Shown piece after piece: positions 26,445 through 35,886 of a stretch of DNA of 64,000 nt. Numbering within the stretch: position 1 is the first letter of the stretch; each line of letters begins with the position of its first letter. The DNA is taken from positions 114,187 to 178,186 of the forward strand of contig NZ_VCIW01000016.1 of assembly GCF_005765165.1 (NCBI RefSeq). Direction: 5' to 3'. The DNA comes from Paenibacillus antri. GTDB lineage: Bacteria > Bacillota > Bacilli > Paenibacillales > YIM-B00363. The translations under genes were made by a program, and so were the position numbers. Under the pieces are notes generated by a model that made no database searches, was not told where the DNA came from, and saw only the letters and a list, made by a program, of their open reading frames with translations.

Positions 26445-27986
26445 ATGGATTTTTTAACGACGGAGTCTTGGTTGTTCGTGCCGGTCGTCGTCATCGGCGT
26501 GATCGTGCTTCTCGGTCTCGCGTTCTGGGCGCGGTACAAGACGGTCAGTCCCGACGAGGCGATGGTGGTGACCGGTTCGCTGCTGGGCTCGAAGAACGTG
26601 CTCGTCGACGATTCGGGCCGGAAGATCAAGATCGTCCGCGGCGGCGGCGCATTCATCTGGCCGATCTTCCAGAAGGCGGAATTTTTATCGCTCTTATCCC
26701 ACAAGCTGGACGTCTCGACGCCCGAGGTGTATACGGAGCAGGGCGTGCCGGTCATGGCGGACGGCGTCGCGATCATCAAGATCGGCGGCTCGACCGAGGA
26801 CGTCGCCACCGCGGCGGAGCAGTTCATGGGCAAGCCGACGGAGGCGCTGAAGGGCGAAGCGCAAGAGGTGCTCGAAGGTCATCTGCGGGCCATCCTCGGG
26901 ATGATGACGGTCGAGGAAGTGTACCGCAATCGCGATAAGTTCGCGCAGGAAGTGCAAGGCGTGGCGGCTAGAGATCTTAAGAAAATGGGGCTGCAGATCG
27001 TGTCGTTCACGATCAAGGACGTCCGCGACAAGCACGGATATTTGGATGCGCTCGGGAAGCCGCGTATCGCGGCGGTCAAGCGCGACGCGGAAATCGCGGA
27101 AGCGGAAGCGATACGGGACTCCCGGATCCAGAAGGCGCGCGCCGACGAGGAAGGGCAGAAGGCCGAGCTGCTTCGCGATACGAACGTCGCGGAGGCGAAC
27201 AAGGAGAAGGAATTGAAGGTCGCGGCGTTCCGGCGAGAGCAGGACGTGGCGAAGGCGGAAGCGGATCAGGCGTACCATATTCAAGAGGCGAAGTCGAAGC
27301 AGCTCGCGGTCGAAGAACAGATGCGTATCGAGATCGTGCGCAAGGAGCGGGAGATCGACATCGAGGAGAAGGAAATTTCCCGCCGCGAGAAGCAATACGA
27401 CGCTGAAGTGAAGAAGAAGGCCGACGCGGACCGGTACTCGGTAGAGCAGGCGGCGGAAGCGGCGAAGTCGCGGGCGATCCGCGAGGCGGAGGCGCAGCAA
27501 TTCCGAATCGAAGCCGAAGCGAAGGCGCTTGCGGAGCAGAAGCGGCTCGAAGGTCTTGCCATCGCCGACGCCGAGCGGGCCAAGGGGACGGCCGACGCCG
27601 AGGTCATCCGCCTCCGGGGTCTCGCGGAAGCGGAAGCGAAGGAGAAGCTCGCCGAGGCGTTCGCGAAGTTCGGCGAGGCGGCGGTGCTCGACATCATCGT
27701 GAAGATGCTGCCGGAGCTCGCGGGCAAGGTGGCGGCGCCGATCTCCGCGATCGACAAGCTGACCGTCGTGGATACGGGGCACGGCGAAGGGGCGGCCAGG
27801 GTGAGCAACTACGTGACCTCGCTCATGGCTACCGCGCCGGAAATGCTGAAGAACGTATCCGGCATCGACGTCGAAGGGCTGATCAAGGGGCTTACGCAGA
27901 AGTCGGTTCGTCCTTCGGATCCGGTTACCCCGGCCGCCGCGATCGAAGCGGCGCCCGCGGCGGAGCCGTCGAACGAAAGAAAATAA
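26445..27986 (+). CDS. floT: Flotillin FloT (YuaG-like)
   Basis: 513 residues. N-terminal membrane hairpin/anchor (about 5-30), SPFH/PHB domain (about 30-220), then a long Ala/Glu/Lys-rich coiled coil with AEAEAK-type repeats (about 220-420) and a variable tail. Flotillins scaffold functional membrane microdomains and affect secretion, sporulation signalling and membrane fluidity in Bacilli. AGGAGGAGAAGG precedes the ATG. It forms an operon with the YuaF-like gene, which in B. subtilis belongs to the sigma-W regulon. Confidence 0.93.
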   Translation: MDFLTTESWLFVPVVVIGVIVLLGLAFWARYKTVSPDEAMVVTGSLLGSKNVLVDDSGRKIKIVRGGGAFIWPIFQKAEFLSLLSHKLDVSTPEVYTEQGVPVMADGVAIIKIGGSTEDVATAAEQFMGKPTEALKGEAQEVLEGHLRAILGMMTVEEVYRNRDKFAQEVQGVAARDLKKMGLQIVSFTIKDVRDKHGYLDALGKPRIAAVKRDAEIAEAEAIRDSRIQKARADEEGQKAELLRDTNVAEANKEKELKVAAFRREQDVAKAEADQAYHIQEAKSKQLAVEEQMRIEIVRKEREIDIEEKEISRREKQYDAEVKKKADADRYSVEQAAEAAKSRAIREAEAQQFRIEAEAKALAEQKRLEGLAIADAERAKGTADAEVIRLRGLAEAEAKEKLAEAFAKFGEAAVLDIIVKMLPELAGKVAAPISAIDKLTVVDTGHGEGAARVSNYVTSLMATAPEMLKNVSGIDVEGLIKGLTQKSVRPSDPVTPAAAIEAAPAAEPSNERK

Positions 27987-27999
27987 CGTAACGAAAAAC

Positions 28000-28041
28000 A
28001 GGACCGAGCGGCGAGGTTGCCGTTCCGTCCTGCTTTTATTT
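28000..28041 (+). terminator. Intrinsic terminator after floT
   Basis: Thirteen-base arms (28000-28012 and 28019-28031) with one C-C mismatch and one G-U pair, 6-base loop, then GCTTTTATTTT. Confidence 0.85.
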
Positions 28042-28055
28042 TCGCGGAAAATCGT

Positions 28056-28316
28056 TCATGCCTTGGAAGAAAAGACGAATTGTTTCACCATTTCGATCGT
28101 AACATATTTCCTAGTGGGGGAGATTCCGTGTTTGGCGTGCGCATTAATGCGGGCGGTCGCTTCGTTAATGCGATCGACGTCGAACGGTTCTCCGTTCCTG
28201 CATTTCGTTACGGCTTCTTCTATAGCCTCCTCGCGGAGCGCATCCAGCCGTTCGAACTCGACGAGGTGCAGATGCTGCTTCTTCGAGTGCTTCGAGATCG
28301 ACTCGTGGACGTTCAA
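28056..28316 (-). CDS. DUF2533 family protein (YpbS-like)
   Basis: 86-residue soluble helical protein matching the DUF2533 family known from Bacilli (B. subtilis YpbS), with the motif HSKKQHLHLVEF near the N-terminus and a conserved ISPTRKYVT segment. Start codon is TTG with AAGGAGG five to six bases upstream. Function unknown. It is convergent with floT. In B. subtilis ypbS lies close to bpsB (ypbQ); here the two are about 5.5 kb apart. Confidence 0.75.
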   Translation of the reverse strand: MNVHESISKHSKKQHLHLVEFERLDALREEAIEEAVTKCRNGEPFDVDRINEATARINAHAKHGISPTRKYVTIEMVKQFVFSSKA

Positions 28317-28409
28317 GGGGGGTCCTCCTTATTTTCAACCTATGATTCCCAATGGTACTATAGTAGAAATCGTAACTCAACTGATTCATGACAGCTAGGA
28401 GGCTGCGCC

Positions 28410-29144
28410 ATGCAAGAAGTCCTCATTGGAAGCATCGTCTCCGCCCTGGCGACCGGACTCGGCGCGCTGCCGATCTTAATGATGAAGGTCGTAACGCATC
28501 GTTGGAGGGATATCCTGCTCGCGTTCACCGCGGGCATCATGGTGGCCGCCACGGTGTTCAACCTGATTCCGGTCGCGCTCGATCATTCGAACCTGCTGAC
28601 CGTCACGATCGGCATTTTGCTCGGCACGTGCGTGCTGAGCGTCATGGAACGGTATATGCCGCATATCGATCTGGAGCATTCGAAAACGTCGACCGTGCAA
28701 TTCGATCAGAAGAGCATGCTCATCATTACCGCGATCACGCTGCATAACCTGCCGGAAGGCTTGTCCGTCGGCGTCAGCTACGCGAGCGAAAGCGCCGGCC
28801 TCGGTCCGATCATCGCGCTCGCCATCGGGCTGCAGAACGCCCCGGAGGGGTTCCTCGTCGCTTTGTTCCTTGTGACGCAGAAGGTGAAGAAATGGCAGGC
28901 GTTCGCGATCGCCACCCTGACGGGCACGGTCGAAATCGCGACGGGGCTGCTCGGGTTCTTCTTGACGTCTTACGTCTCGAATTTGGTGCCGTACGGCTTG
29001 GCGTTCGCCGCCGGCGCGATGTTGTTCGTCGTTTATAAAGAGTTGATCCCCGAGAGCCATGGGGACGGGAACGAAAGCTCGTCGACGTTTTCCTTCATTT
29101 TCGGACTTATCACTATGATCGCGCTCATCGAATGGTTCGGGTAA
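28410..29144 (+). CDS. ZIP family metal transporter
   Basis: 244-residue polytopic membrane protein with eight predicted helices. The metal site motifs are HNLPEGLSVG in TM4 and QNAPEGFLVALF in TM5. Expected to import Zn2+ or related divalent cations. TAGGAGG precedes the ATG. The third intracellular loop is short and lacks a His-rich stretch. It is followed 27 bases later by the M48 protease gene. Confidence 0.9.
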   Translation: MQEVLIGSIVSALATGLGALPILMMKVVTHRWRDILLAFTAGIMVAATVFNLIPVALDHSNLLTVTIGILLGTCVLSVMERYMPHIDLEHSKTSTVQFDQKSMLIITAITLHNLPEGLSVGVSYASESAGLGPIIALAIGLQNAPEGFLVALFLVTQKVKKWQAFAIATLTGTVEIATGLLGFFLTSYVSNLVPYGLAFAAGAMLFVVYKELIPESHGDGNESSSTFSFIFGLITMIALIEWFG

Positions 29145-29171
29145 CTCAAGCATAGGCGGTGATACGGAACA

Positions 29172-30500
29172 ATGAATCGAAGCTCGCATCGAACGCCGAA
29201 CCGACAACCGAGCCGTCCGCCGAACCGCCCGACGCAGCGCGGCGTACGGGCCTTCCGGAAATATATGCTGTTCTTCCTGCTGGCGACCGGGACGATCGGC
29301 GCGTACTTATGGATCGCCTACCGGACGCCCTTGGCCGAAGCGCTGGCGAACACGGCCGCCGACCCGCGGACGTTCTTAAGCGAAGCGGACGTGGCGCGGG
29401 CAGCGTCGTATTCGATGCTCCGCGATCTGTTGTTTTTCGTCGGGTACTTCTGGGAGTGGGGCATGCTGCTTTGGCTCATGACGAGCGGGTACGCCCGCAC
29501 GTTGTCGCAGGGGCTGAAGGGGCTGATCGGCAGCGTATGGCTCCGCTTCCCGGCGTACATCGCGGGCATCGCCGCGGCGTTGTTCGCGCTCGGGCTTCCG
29601 CTGCGTCTGCTGTCGTATTCGATTTCGCGGAATTACGACGTCTCCACGCTGTCGTTCGGCGGCTGGTGGAGAGACCAATGGGTGCAGCTCGCCGTCGATT
29701 ACGCGCTGATGCTCGCCGTAGGGGCGGTCGTCTTCGCGCTCGCGCGCAAAGGCGGAACGTGGTGGTTCCGATTATGGCTGCTCTCGATTCCGTTCCTCGT
29801 CTTTCTGATGTTCATCCGGCCCGTAGCGATCGATCCGCTGTTTACCAAGTACGAGCGCCTCTCCGATCCGGCGTTGGAGCATGCGGTGCTCGAGATGACG
29901 GCCAAGGCGGGGGTGCCGGCGGAACGGGTGTTTGAGGCGAACTATTCGAAAAAGACGAACGCGATCAACGCATACGTCGACGGCATCGGCCCGTCGCTGC
30001 GCATCGTCATCTGGGATACGGCGCTTCACAAGCTTACCGCGGAGGAGATCGTCGTCCTGACGGCGCACGAGGTCGGCCATTACGTGAAGAAGCATCTGCA
30101 GTGGAGCGCGGCCGGCGGCGTCGCGTCCATGTTCTTCCTGCTGTGGATCGGGAACAAGGCGTACCGCTTCGCGCTCAAGCGATGGAGATCCTTCTTGTTC
30201 ATTCGTCACCCCGCGGATTGGCCGGGCCTACCGCTCATGCTGCTCGTCGTCTCCGTCCTGACGTTCGTTACGACGCCGCTTACGAGCGCGGTGTCCCGGA
30301 ACGCCGAGCTCGAAGCCGACCGATACGCGTACGCGCTGACCGGCGACGCGGACGCCGCCGTCACGATGTACCAGAAGCTGGCCGCATCCTCGCGGGGGAC
30401 GCTGTACCCGCCGGCGCTGACCTACTGGTTCCGCTACACGCACCCGTCGCTCGGAGACCGCATTACGGAGGCGCTCGACTATGATCGAACGCTGCCGTAA
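29172..30500 (+). CDS. M48 family (Ste24/CAAX protease-like) membrane metalloprotease
   Basis: 442 residues with five to seven membrane segments. The zinc motif HEVGH (about residue 298) and the third ligand Glu in NAELEADRYA (about 377) are intact. The topology matches the CAAX prenyl protease 1/Ste24 subgroup; bacterial members are thought to degrade or process membrane proteins. The first 35 residues are basic and proline-rich. It overlaps the next gene by 20 bases, so the two are co-transcribed. Confidence 0.88.
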   Translation: MNRSSHRTPNRQPSRPPNRPTQRGVRAFRKYMLFFLLATGTIGAYLWIAYRTPLAEALANTAADPRTFLSEADVARAASYSMLRDLLFFVGYFWEWGMLLWLMTSGYARTLSQGLKGLIGSVWLRFPAYIAGIAAALFALGLPLRLLSYSISRNYDVSTLSFGGWWRDQWVQLAVDYALMLAVGAVVFALARKGGTWWFRLWLLSIPFLVFLMFIRPVAIDPLFTKYERLSDPALEHAVLEMTAKAGVPAERVFEANYSKKTNAINAYVDGIGPSLRIVIWDTALHKLTAEEIVVLTAHEVGHYVKKHLQWSAAGGVASMFFLLWIGNKAYRFALKRWRSFLFIRHPADWPGLPLMLLVVSVLTFVTTPLTSAVSRNAELEADRYAYALTGDADAAVTMYQKLAASSRGTLYPPALTYWFRYTHPSLGDRITEALDYDRTLP

Positions 30501-31107
30501 GCTGACGTTGGTCGCGTTGGCCGGGGTGTTCACGGCGCCGAATTTCATGGACGAGTTCCTCGCGGAGACGGCGAAGCGATGCGAGCGCGCGGGGTGGGAC
30601 GTGACGTCGTTCTCGCTGATGCCTTACGGGGATTGGACGAGGTCGAAGCTGCGGCAGGCGGCGGAAGCCGCCCGTCTCTGCGGGGCGCCCTCGGATTGCG
30701 GCTTCGTCGCGCTGCTCGGCCACAGCGGGGGCGGCGTCGCGGCGGCGCATGCGGCGGACGAGCTGTCGAAGCGCGGATACCGAATCGGCGCCGTCGCGAT
30801 GATCGGTTCCCCGAAGACACCGCTGCCGCGAGGCGTCCGGTCGAAGACGGCGTACTTCTACGCCGCCGACGCGCGCGGGAAGCCGGCGGATCCGATCGCG
30901 CGGATCGGCGCCTGGGCGGCCCGGACGCCGGCGCGTGCGCAGGGCTTGGAGTTGATCGGGGGCCATCGCGACTATTTTCGCTCGCATGCGCCGTTCCTGA
31001 GCGCGAACGGCCGTTCGAATTTAGCGGCGTCCGCGGAAGCGGCGGCGGATTGGGTGCTCGAGGCGTTGGAGACTGCATGGGACAGCGCGCCGATCGCTGA
31101 GGAGTAA
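30481..31107 (+). CDS. Small alpha/beta hydrolase
   Basis: 208 residues with the nucleophile elbow GHSGGG (about residue 80) and a late His (GGHRDYF, about 161). A candidate acid is less clear. No signal peptide, so cytoplasmic. The ATG at 30481 lies 20 bases inside the M48 gene, indicating translational coupling. Likely an esterase or thioesterase-like hydrolase; substrate unknown. Confidence 0.75.
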   Translation: MIERCRKLTLVALAGVFTAPNFMDEFLAETAKRCERAGWDVTSFSLMPYGDWTRSKLRQAAEAARLCGAPSDCGFVALLGHSGGGVAAAHAADELSKRGYRIGAVAMIGSPKTPLPRGVRSKTAYFYAADARGKPADPIARIGAWAARTPARAQGLELIGGHRDYFRSHAPFLSANGRSNLAASAEAAADWVLEALETAWDSAPIAEE

Positions 31108-31115
31108 CGGTTTGT

Positions 31116-31442
31116 TCAGAGGTCGGACGGGCGGTCCTTCGGCTTCGGCCCGAATTTCCGCAGCTGCTCCCACTGGCCTTCCCTCTCGAGGATGACGGCT
31201 TGCAACTCTCCGAAGATGTCGTAGTGCGGATAGCTGTCGCGATGATGGATGTACTGCGGGGGAAGGCCGTGCGAGACGGCCCATCGACGGAGCTTCTCGA
31301 GATCCGAGCAGCCGACCTTCGTCACGGACGTGACGCCGGAAACCTTCGGGTGAAGCCAATAATGGGTCAGGAAGGCGATACGGCCTTCGGCGACGTCTTT
31401 CTTCCAGGCCGCGAGTTGTTCTCTCGTTACGCCGAACGCCAT
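31116..31442 (-). CDS. Conserved hypothetical protein (108 aa)
   Basis: Function unknown. AAGGAGGCAAGCC precedes the ATG. The protein is rich in Trp, His and Tyr (WLHPKVSG, HHRDSYPHYD) and has a single Cys in VGCSDLEKL. No signal or membrane segment. It resembles small uncharacterised YneQ-like proteins of Bacilli, but I do not claim orthology. It is convergent with the hydrolase gene. Confidence 0.65.
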   Translation of the reverse strand: MAFGVTREQLAAWKKDVAEGRIAFLTHYWLHPKVSGVTSVTKVGCSDLEKLRRWAVSHGLPPQYIHHRDSYPHYDIFGELQAVILEREGQWEQLRKFGPKPKDRPSDL

Positions 31443-31475
31443 TTGGCTTGCCTCCTTGTTCGTATGCTTGCGCGT

Positions 31476-31507
31476 CGCTCCGGTACGGTACCGGGGCGAT
31501 TTTTTTT
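31476..31507 (+). terminator. Plus-strand intrinsic terminator-like hairpin
   Basis: CGCTCCGGT and ACCGGGGCG (one G-U pair) around a 5-base loop, followed by ATTTTTTTT. It faces rightward, 370 bases after the hydrolase stop, beyond the oppositely oriented 108-aa gene. It would stop read-through from the M48/hydrolase operon. Confidence 0.6.
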
Positions 31508-31696
31508 GGCTTGATCATACCGCATCCGCGAGCCGGGGACAAGCGTCGGGACGCGCCGCGCCTTCGATCTAGGTTCTGGTGATAATGTGAATATTGTGCT
31601 ATCCGATCTCAATAATCTTTTATATCGCGATTGAAATCCGTTTTTTATAATATGAATATCGTCGCAAAGAATTTCATGGAATGGAGCGTGTTCGTC

Positions 31697-32686
31697 ATGG
31701 CAAGTCGACAAATCAAATGGGGCATCTTAGGCTGCTCGAGCATCGGGGAACGTGCGGTCATCCCCGGCATTAAGGGTTCGGAGACGGGCGTCGTCGCGGC
31801 CATCGCGAGCCGGACCGAAACGAAAGCGAAGGAGACGGCCGAGCGGCTCGACATTCCGAAAGCGTATTCTTCGTATGAGGCGGTGCTCGCCGACGACGAG
31901 ATCGACGCCGTCTATATTCCGCTGCCGAACCACCTGCATATGGAGTGGACGTTGAAGGCGGCGGAAGCCGGCAAGCACGTCCTGTGCGAGAAGCCGATCG
32001 CGCTCACCGCCGCCGAAGCCGAGCGGATGGCGGAGGCGTGCGAACGGGCCGGCGTCGTATTGGCCGAAGCGTTCATGTATAGACTGCATCCTCGGTACGA
32101 GAAAATTCGAGAGATGATCGCCGCCGGCGACATCGGAGAGCTGCGCGGCATCCACGGCACGTTCACGTTCAACGGCGCCGCGAACAAGAGCAACGTACGC
32201 TTCGTGAAAGAGTGGGGCGGCGGCTCGGTGTACGACATCGGCGTCTATCCGATTTCGGCCGCGCGTCTCGTCACCGGGTTGGAACCGGAAGCGGTAACCT
32301 GCCGCGCGCTGTTCTCGCCGGAGCACGGCGACGTCGACATGATGGCGTCCGGGCTCGTCGAGTTTCCGAACGACGTCTCGCTGACGTTCGATTGCGGCAT
32401 GTGGGCGGAATTCCGCAACACGCTGGAGATTCTCGGCACGACCGGGCGCATCGAGGTGCCGTCCGCGTATATCGGCCCGCAAAATATCGTTCTTCATTCC
32501 AAAGGCCAGAGTACCGAACTGGAGATGCCGACGCTTAATACTTATACGCTTCAGGCGGACGCCTTCGCGAGAGCGGCGAACGGCGAGGCGCCGCTGCCGT
32601 TCGCGCCGCAAGACGCCGTTCTCAACATGCGCGTCGTCGACGCTTGTCTGAAATCCGCTCGCGAGAAAGCTCGCGTGACGTTATAA
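31697..32686 (+). CDS. Gfo/Idh/MocA family oxidoreductase
   Basis: 329 residues. N-terminal Rossmann fold with GCSSIGERA (about 11) and the family signature CEKPIAL (about 96), then the C-terminal alpha/beta domain with WGGGSVYDIGVY (about 175). NAD(P)-dependent dehydrogenation of a sugar or cyclitol is expected. GGAG precedes the ATG at 31697. An aldo/keto reductase gene follows after 13 bases and a second Gfo/Idh gene after that, suggesting one carbohydrate-oxidising module. Confidence 0.88.
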   Translation: MASRQIKWGILGCSSIGERAVIPGIKGSETGVVAAIASRTETKAKETAERLDIPKAYSSYEAVLADDEIDAVYIPLPNHLHMEWTLKAAEAGKHVLCEKPIALTAAEAERMAEACERAGVVLAEAFMYRLHPRYEKIREMIAAGDIGELRGIHGTFTFNGAANKSNVRFVKEWGGGSVYDIGVYPISAARLVTGLEPEAVTCRALFSPEHGDVDMMASGLVEFPNDVSLTFDCGMWAEFRNTLEILGTTGRIEVPSAYIGPQNIVLHSKGQSTELEMPTLNTYTLQADAFARAANGEAPLPFAPQDAVLNMRVVDACLKSAREKARVTL

Positions 32687-32699
32687 GGAGGACCTTCCC

Positions 32700-33641
32700 A
32701 TGGTACAACAACGCACGATCGATACGATCGACCTGCCCGGCGTCGGCCGCGGCGTATCTCGCCTCATTCTCGGCACGGACTACTACGCGCCCGAAATTAT
32801 GGAGCGCATCGCCCCGATCATGGACGAATTCGTCGCGATCGGCGGCAATACGTTCGATACCGGCCGCATCTACGGCGGCGGCAAGAGCGAAGCCGCGTTG
32901 GGACAATGGATTCGCGAGCGCGGCAACCGCGACCGCGTCAACGTCTGGACTAAGGGCGCTCATCACGACGCGAACGGTCCCCGCGTGAATAAAGCGGCGA
33001 TCGACGACGATATGGAGCGGAGTCTCGAGACGCTGCAGATGGATTTCGTCGACTTGTACGCGCTGCACCGCGACGATCCGGACGTCGAGGTCGGCCCGAT
33101 TCTCGAAGCGCTTAACGCGCACATAGAGGCGGGACGCGCGAAGGCGATCGGCGCTTCGAACTGGTCGTATCGAAGGCTGCAGGAAGCCAACGATTACGCC
33201 GCCGCGCACGGGCTCGTCGGCTTCAGCTTCAGCAGCCCGAACTTCAGCCTCGCTCGCGCGAACGAGCCGTTCTGGAAGGGCTGCGTATCGGTCGACGACG
33301 AGACGTGGGCTTGGCATCGCGATACGCGGCTGCCGCTGCTGTCCTGGTCGTCGCAAGCCCGCGGCTTCTTCTCCGGCCGGTTCACGCCGGACAACCGGGA
33401 GAACGCCGATCTCGTCCGCGTGTTCTACAGCGACGATAACTGGGCGCGCCAACGCCGCGCGAGCGAGTTAGCCGCCGAGAAGGGCGTCACGACGATCCAA
33501 ATCGCGCTCGCGTACGTGTTGAACCAGCCGTTCCCGACCTGCGCGTTGATCGGTCCGGCCAATCTAGACGAGCTGCATTCGTGCAGAGACGCGAGCTTCC
33601 TGACGCTGACCGAAGAGGAAATTCGCCGCCTCGAGGGCTGA
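32700..33641 (+). CDS. Aldo/keto reductase
   Basis: 313-residue (beta/alpha)8 oxidoreductase. The catalytic Asp/Tyr region is FDTGRIYGGGKSE (about 57-69), with Lys in WTKGAHHD and His in ALHRDDP. The Tyr shift to the RIYGGG motif is normal for this subgroup. NADPH is the usual cofactor. It lies between two Gfo/Idh genes and 13 bases after the first, so it probably acts on the same sugar substrate. AAGGAGGA precedes the ATG. Confidence 0.87.
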   Translation: MVQQRTIDTIDLPGVGRGVSRLILGTDYYAPEIMERIAPIMDEFVAIGGNTFDTGRIYGGGKSEAALGQWIRERGNRDRVNVWTKGAHHDANGPRVNKAAIDDDMERSLETLQMDFVDLYALHRDDPDVEVGPILEALNAHIEAGRAKAIGASNWSYRRLQEANDYAAAHGLVGFSFSSPNFSLARANEPFWKGCVSVDDETWAWHRDTRLPLLSWSSQARGFFSGRFTPDNRENADLVRVFYSDDNWARQRRASELAAEKGVTTIQIALAYVLNQPFPTCALIGPANLDELHSCRDASFLTLTEEEIRRLEG

Positions 33642-33725
33642 ACCGGCGAGGCGGGCAAGCTACCATTCCTTCGCCCCGAGGATTATAATGGGAATAATCA
33701 AAGCGAAGGATGGTAGAACACGAAC

Positions 33726-34799
33726 ATGAGCAACGGGAAGATCGTGAAGATCGGCGTTATCGGCGCCGGGAATATCGGCAACGAGCATATCAAGCAGTTC
33801 TCCGCGATGAAGGACCAATGCGAGGTCGTCGCGGTGACCGACGCGTACCTTCCGCTGGCGGAGCAGCGGGCGAAGGAATACGGGATTCCGAACGTATACG
33901 ATAACGCGGAGGCGCTGCTCGAGAGCGACGTCGACGCCGTCGTCGTCGGGGTGCCGAACAAATTCCACGCGCCGGTCGCGACGCTGGCGCTCGAGAAGGG
34001 CAAGCACGTGCTGCTCGAGAAGCCGATGGGCATCGATCTCGATAGCGCGAAGGCGATCGTGCGCAAGCAGCGAGAGACGGGCAAGATCGTCATGATCGCG
34101 CATCAGATGCGGTGGGAATGGCTCGCGACGAAGGTGAAGGAGCAGGTCGACCGCGGCGAGCTGGGCAGCGTCTACACGGCTAAAGCCGGATGGTATCGCC
34201 GGAAGGGCATTCCGGGTTGGGGCACATGGTTTACCCGCATGAGCGAATCGGGCGGCGGCCCGCTGATCGATATCGGCGTACATATGCTGGACTTGTCGCT
34301 GCACTTGATGGGGAGTCCGAAGCCGGTCGCCGTCTCCGGCGCGACGTACGCGGAGTTCGGCCCGCGGAAGAAGGGGATCGGCACGTGGGGCAAGCCGAAT
34401 TGGGAAGGCTACTATGACGTCGAAGATCTCGCGACGGCGTTCATCCGGATGGAAGACGGCAGGACGTTGACGCTTGAGGTGAGCTGGGCGGTGCATATGG
34501 ACACGAACAGCACGCCGTTCGTGCACTTGATGGGTACGGACGGCGGCGCCGCGCTGTACGGAAACCGCGGCAAGTTCTTGACGGAACGATTCGACGCCCC
34601 CATGGAAGTCGAGCTCTCGCGTCCGGAGCAGGACGAAGGCGCGCGGAAGCGGATGTCGGATCACTTCCTCGCTTGCGTTCGGGACGGCAAGGAGCCGATC
34701 ACCTCGGTTATGACGGGCTATACGAACAATCTGATTCTAGACGCGATCTACCGCTCTTCCCGTTCGGGCAAGGAAATTACGCTCGACTGGTCGCTATAA
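33726..34799 (+). CDS. Gfo/Idh/MocA family oxidoreductase
   Basis: 357 residues. Rossmann motif GVIGAGNIGNEH (about 10-21), family motif LEKPMGI (about 97), and GGGPLIDIGVHMLDL (about 178) with the catalytic Asp/His pair. Typical inositol/sugar dehydrogenase length. It shares low identity with the 31.7-kb paralogue, so this is not a recent duplication. It follows the aldo/keto reductase after an 84-base gap. Confidence 0.88.
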   Translation: MSNGKIVKIGVIGAGNIGNEHIKQFSAMKDQCEVVAVTDAYLPLAEQRAKEYGIPNVYDNAEALLESDVDAVVVGVPNKFHAPVATLALEKGKHVLLEKPMGIDLDSAKAIVRKQRETGKIVMIAHQMRWEWLATKVKEQVDRGELGSVYTAKAGWYRRKGIPGWGTWFTRMSESGGGPLIDIGVHMLDLSLHLMGSPKPVAVSGATYAEFGPRKKGIGTWGKPNWEGYYDVEDLATAFIRMEDGRTLTLEVSWAVHMDTNSTPFVHLMGTDGGAALYGNRGKFLTERFDAPMEVELSRPEQDEGARKRMSDHFLACVRDGKEPITSVMTGYTNNLILDAIYRSSRSGKEITLDWSL

Positions 34800-34811
34800 G
34801 GCGGAACGCGA

Positions 34812-35741
34812 ATGATTACACGGACCGTCACCCCGTCGGAAAGCGGCAAGAAGCTGCATCGGTACTTGTGCTCGCTGATGCCGAACTATCCCCTCGGCCA
34901 AATTTACAAGATGATCGACCAAGGCAAGGTGCGCGTAAACGGAAAGCGCAAGAAGCAAAACTACGAGATGGCGTCCGGCGACGAGCTGACGATCTTCGTA
35001 GACGAAGAGACGTTCCAACGCTCGGCCGGAGCGGAGAAGAAGCCGAAATTCATCGGCATTCCCGCGAACATCGATGTCGTCTACGAAGACGACGAGCTGT
35101 TGGTAGTCAATAAGCCGGCGGGGCTGCTGACGCATCCCGACCGAACGGAGCAGAAGGACACCCTGATCACGAGAGTCCATGCATATTTGTACCGGAAGGA
35201 CGCGCTCGACAGCCGGCTGTTCTTACCGGCCTCCGCCAACCGGCTCGACCGCAACACGAGCGGGCTCGTGTTGGTCGGCAAGACGGCGGGCATGCTGCAC
35301 AAGCTTAATCAATGGGTGCAGCGGCGGGAGATCGGCAAATATTACGTGACGATCGTGCAGGGACGCCTCGAGGGCAAAGGCGAAATCTCCTCTTCCCTCG
35401 AACGGGACGAGAGGTCGAACCGGACGCGCGTATCGACCGCGGAAGAGGCGAAGGAATCGATGACTCGGTACGAAGCGCTGCATTCGGCTTCCGGTTATAC
35501 CTTGGTCGAGGTCGATCTCGAGAGCGGACGTACGCACCAAATCCGCTCCCACTTCCAAAGCATCGGTCACTCGCTTCTCGGCGACGTGAAATACGGCGGG
35601 CGGCCGTACGAGGGCGTAAACCACCAGCTGCTGCACGCCTGGAGGATTACGCTGCCCGACGGCCGGACGTTCCAGGCGCCGCCGCCGGACGAGTTCGGCT
35701 CCATTCTCCGAAAGCTGCGATTGACGCTTCCGCACGCGTAA
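34812..35741 (+). CDS. RluA-family 23S rRNA/tRNA pseudouridine synthase
   Basis: 309 residues. N-terminal S4 RNA-binding domain (about 12-75, LGQIYKMIDQGKVRVNGKR), then the RluA catalytic domain with the active-site Asp in NRLDRNTSGLVL (about 141) and SGRTHQIRSH (about 238). It isomerises specific uridines in structural RNA; the target position cannot be told. It lies 12 bases after the Gfo/Idh gene and ends at a strong terminator. Confidence 0.9.
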   Translation: MITRTVTPSESGKKLHRYLCSLMPNYPLGQIYKMIDQGKVRVNGKRKKQNYEMASGDELTIFVDEETFQRSAGAEKKPKFIGIPANIDVVYEDDELLVVNKPAGLLTHPDRTEQKDTLITRVHAYLYRKDALDSRLFLPASANRLDRNTSGLVLVGKTAGMLHKLNQWVQRREIGKYYVTIVQGRLEGKGEISSSLERDERSNRTRVSTAEEAKESMTRYEALHSASGYTLVEVDLESGRTHQIRSHFQSIGHSLLGDVKYGGRPYEGVNHQLLHAWRITLPDGRTFQAPPPDEFGSILRKLRLTLPHA

Positions 35742-35746
35742 CGATA

Positions 35747-35788
35747 ACGACCCTTCCTCGAGGAAATCGGGGAAGGGTCGTTCGTTAT
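35747..35788 (+). terminator. Intrinsic terminator after the RluA-type gene
   Basis: Perfect 11-base arms ACGACCCTTCC / GGAAGGGTCGT with a 13-base loop, then TCGTTATT. Confidence 0.8.
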
Positions 35789-35886
35789 TGTCCGATGGAA
35801 AATAATCGGGGACAAAGCAGGAAAACGACAATGGCTGTCGAATAATGTCAAATGGAGTCAGTCACTGTCGCAGAGGGTGGAGCAGC

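Noticed and set aside
35790..35886. Possible second c-di-GMP riboswitch before the GGDEF-EAL gene
   Set aside because: No GCAAACC, GAAA-capped stem or GGGTTxCC arm is present.
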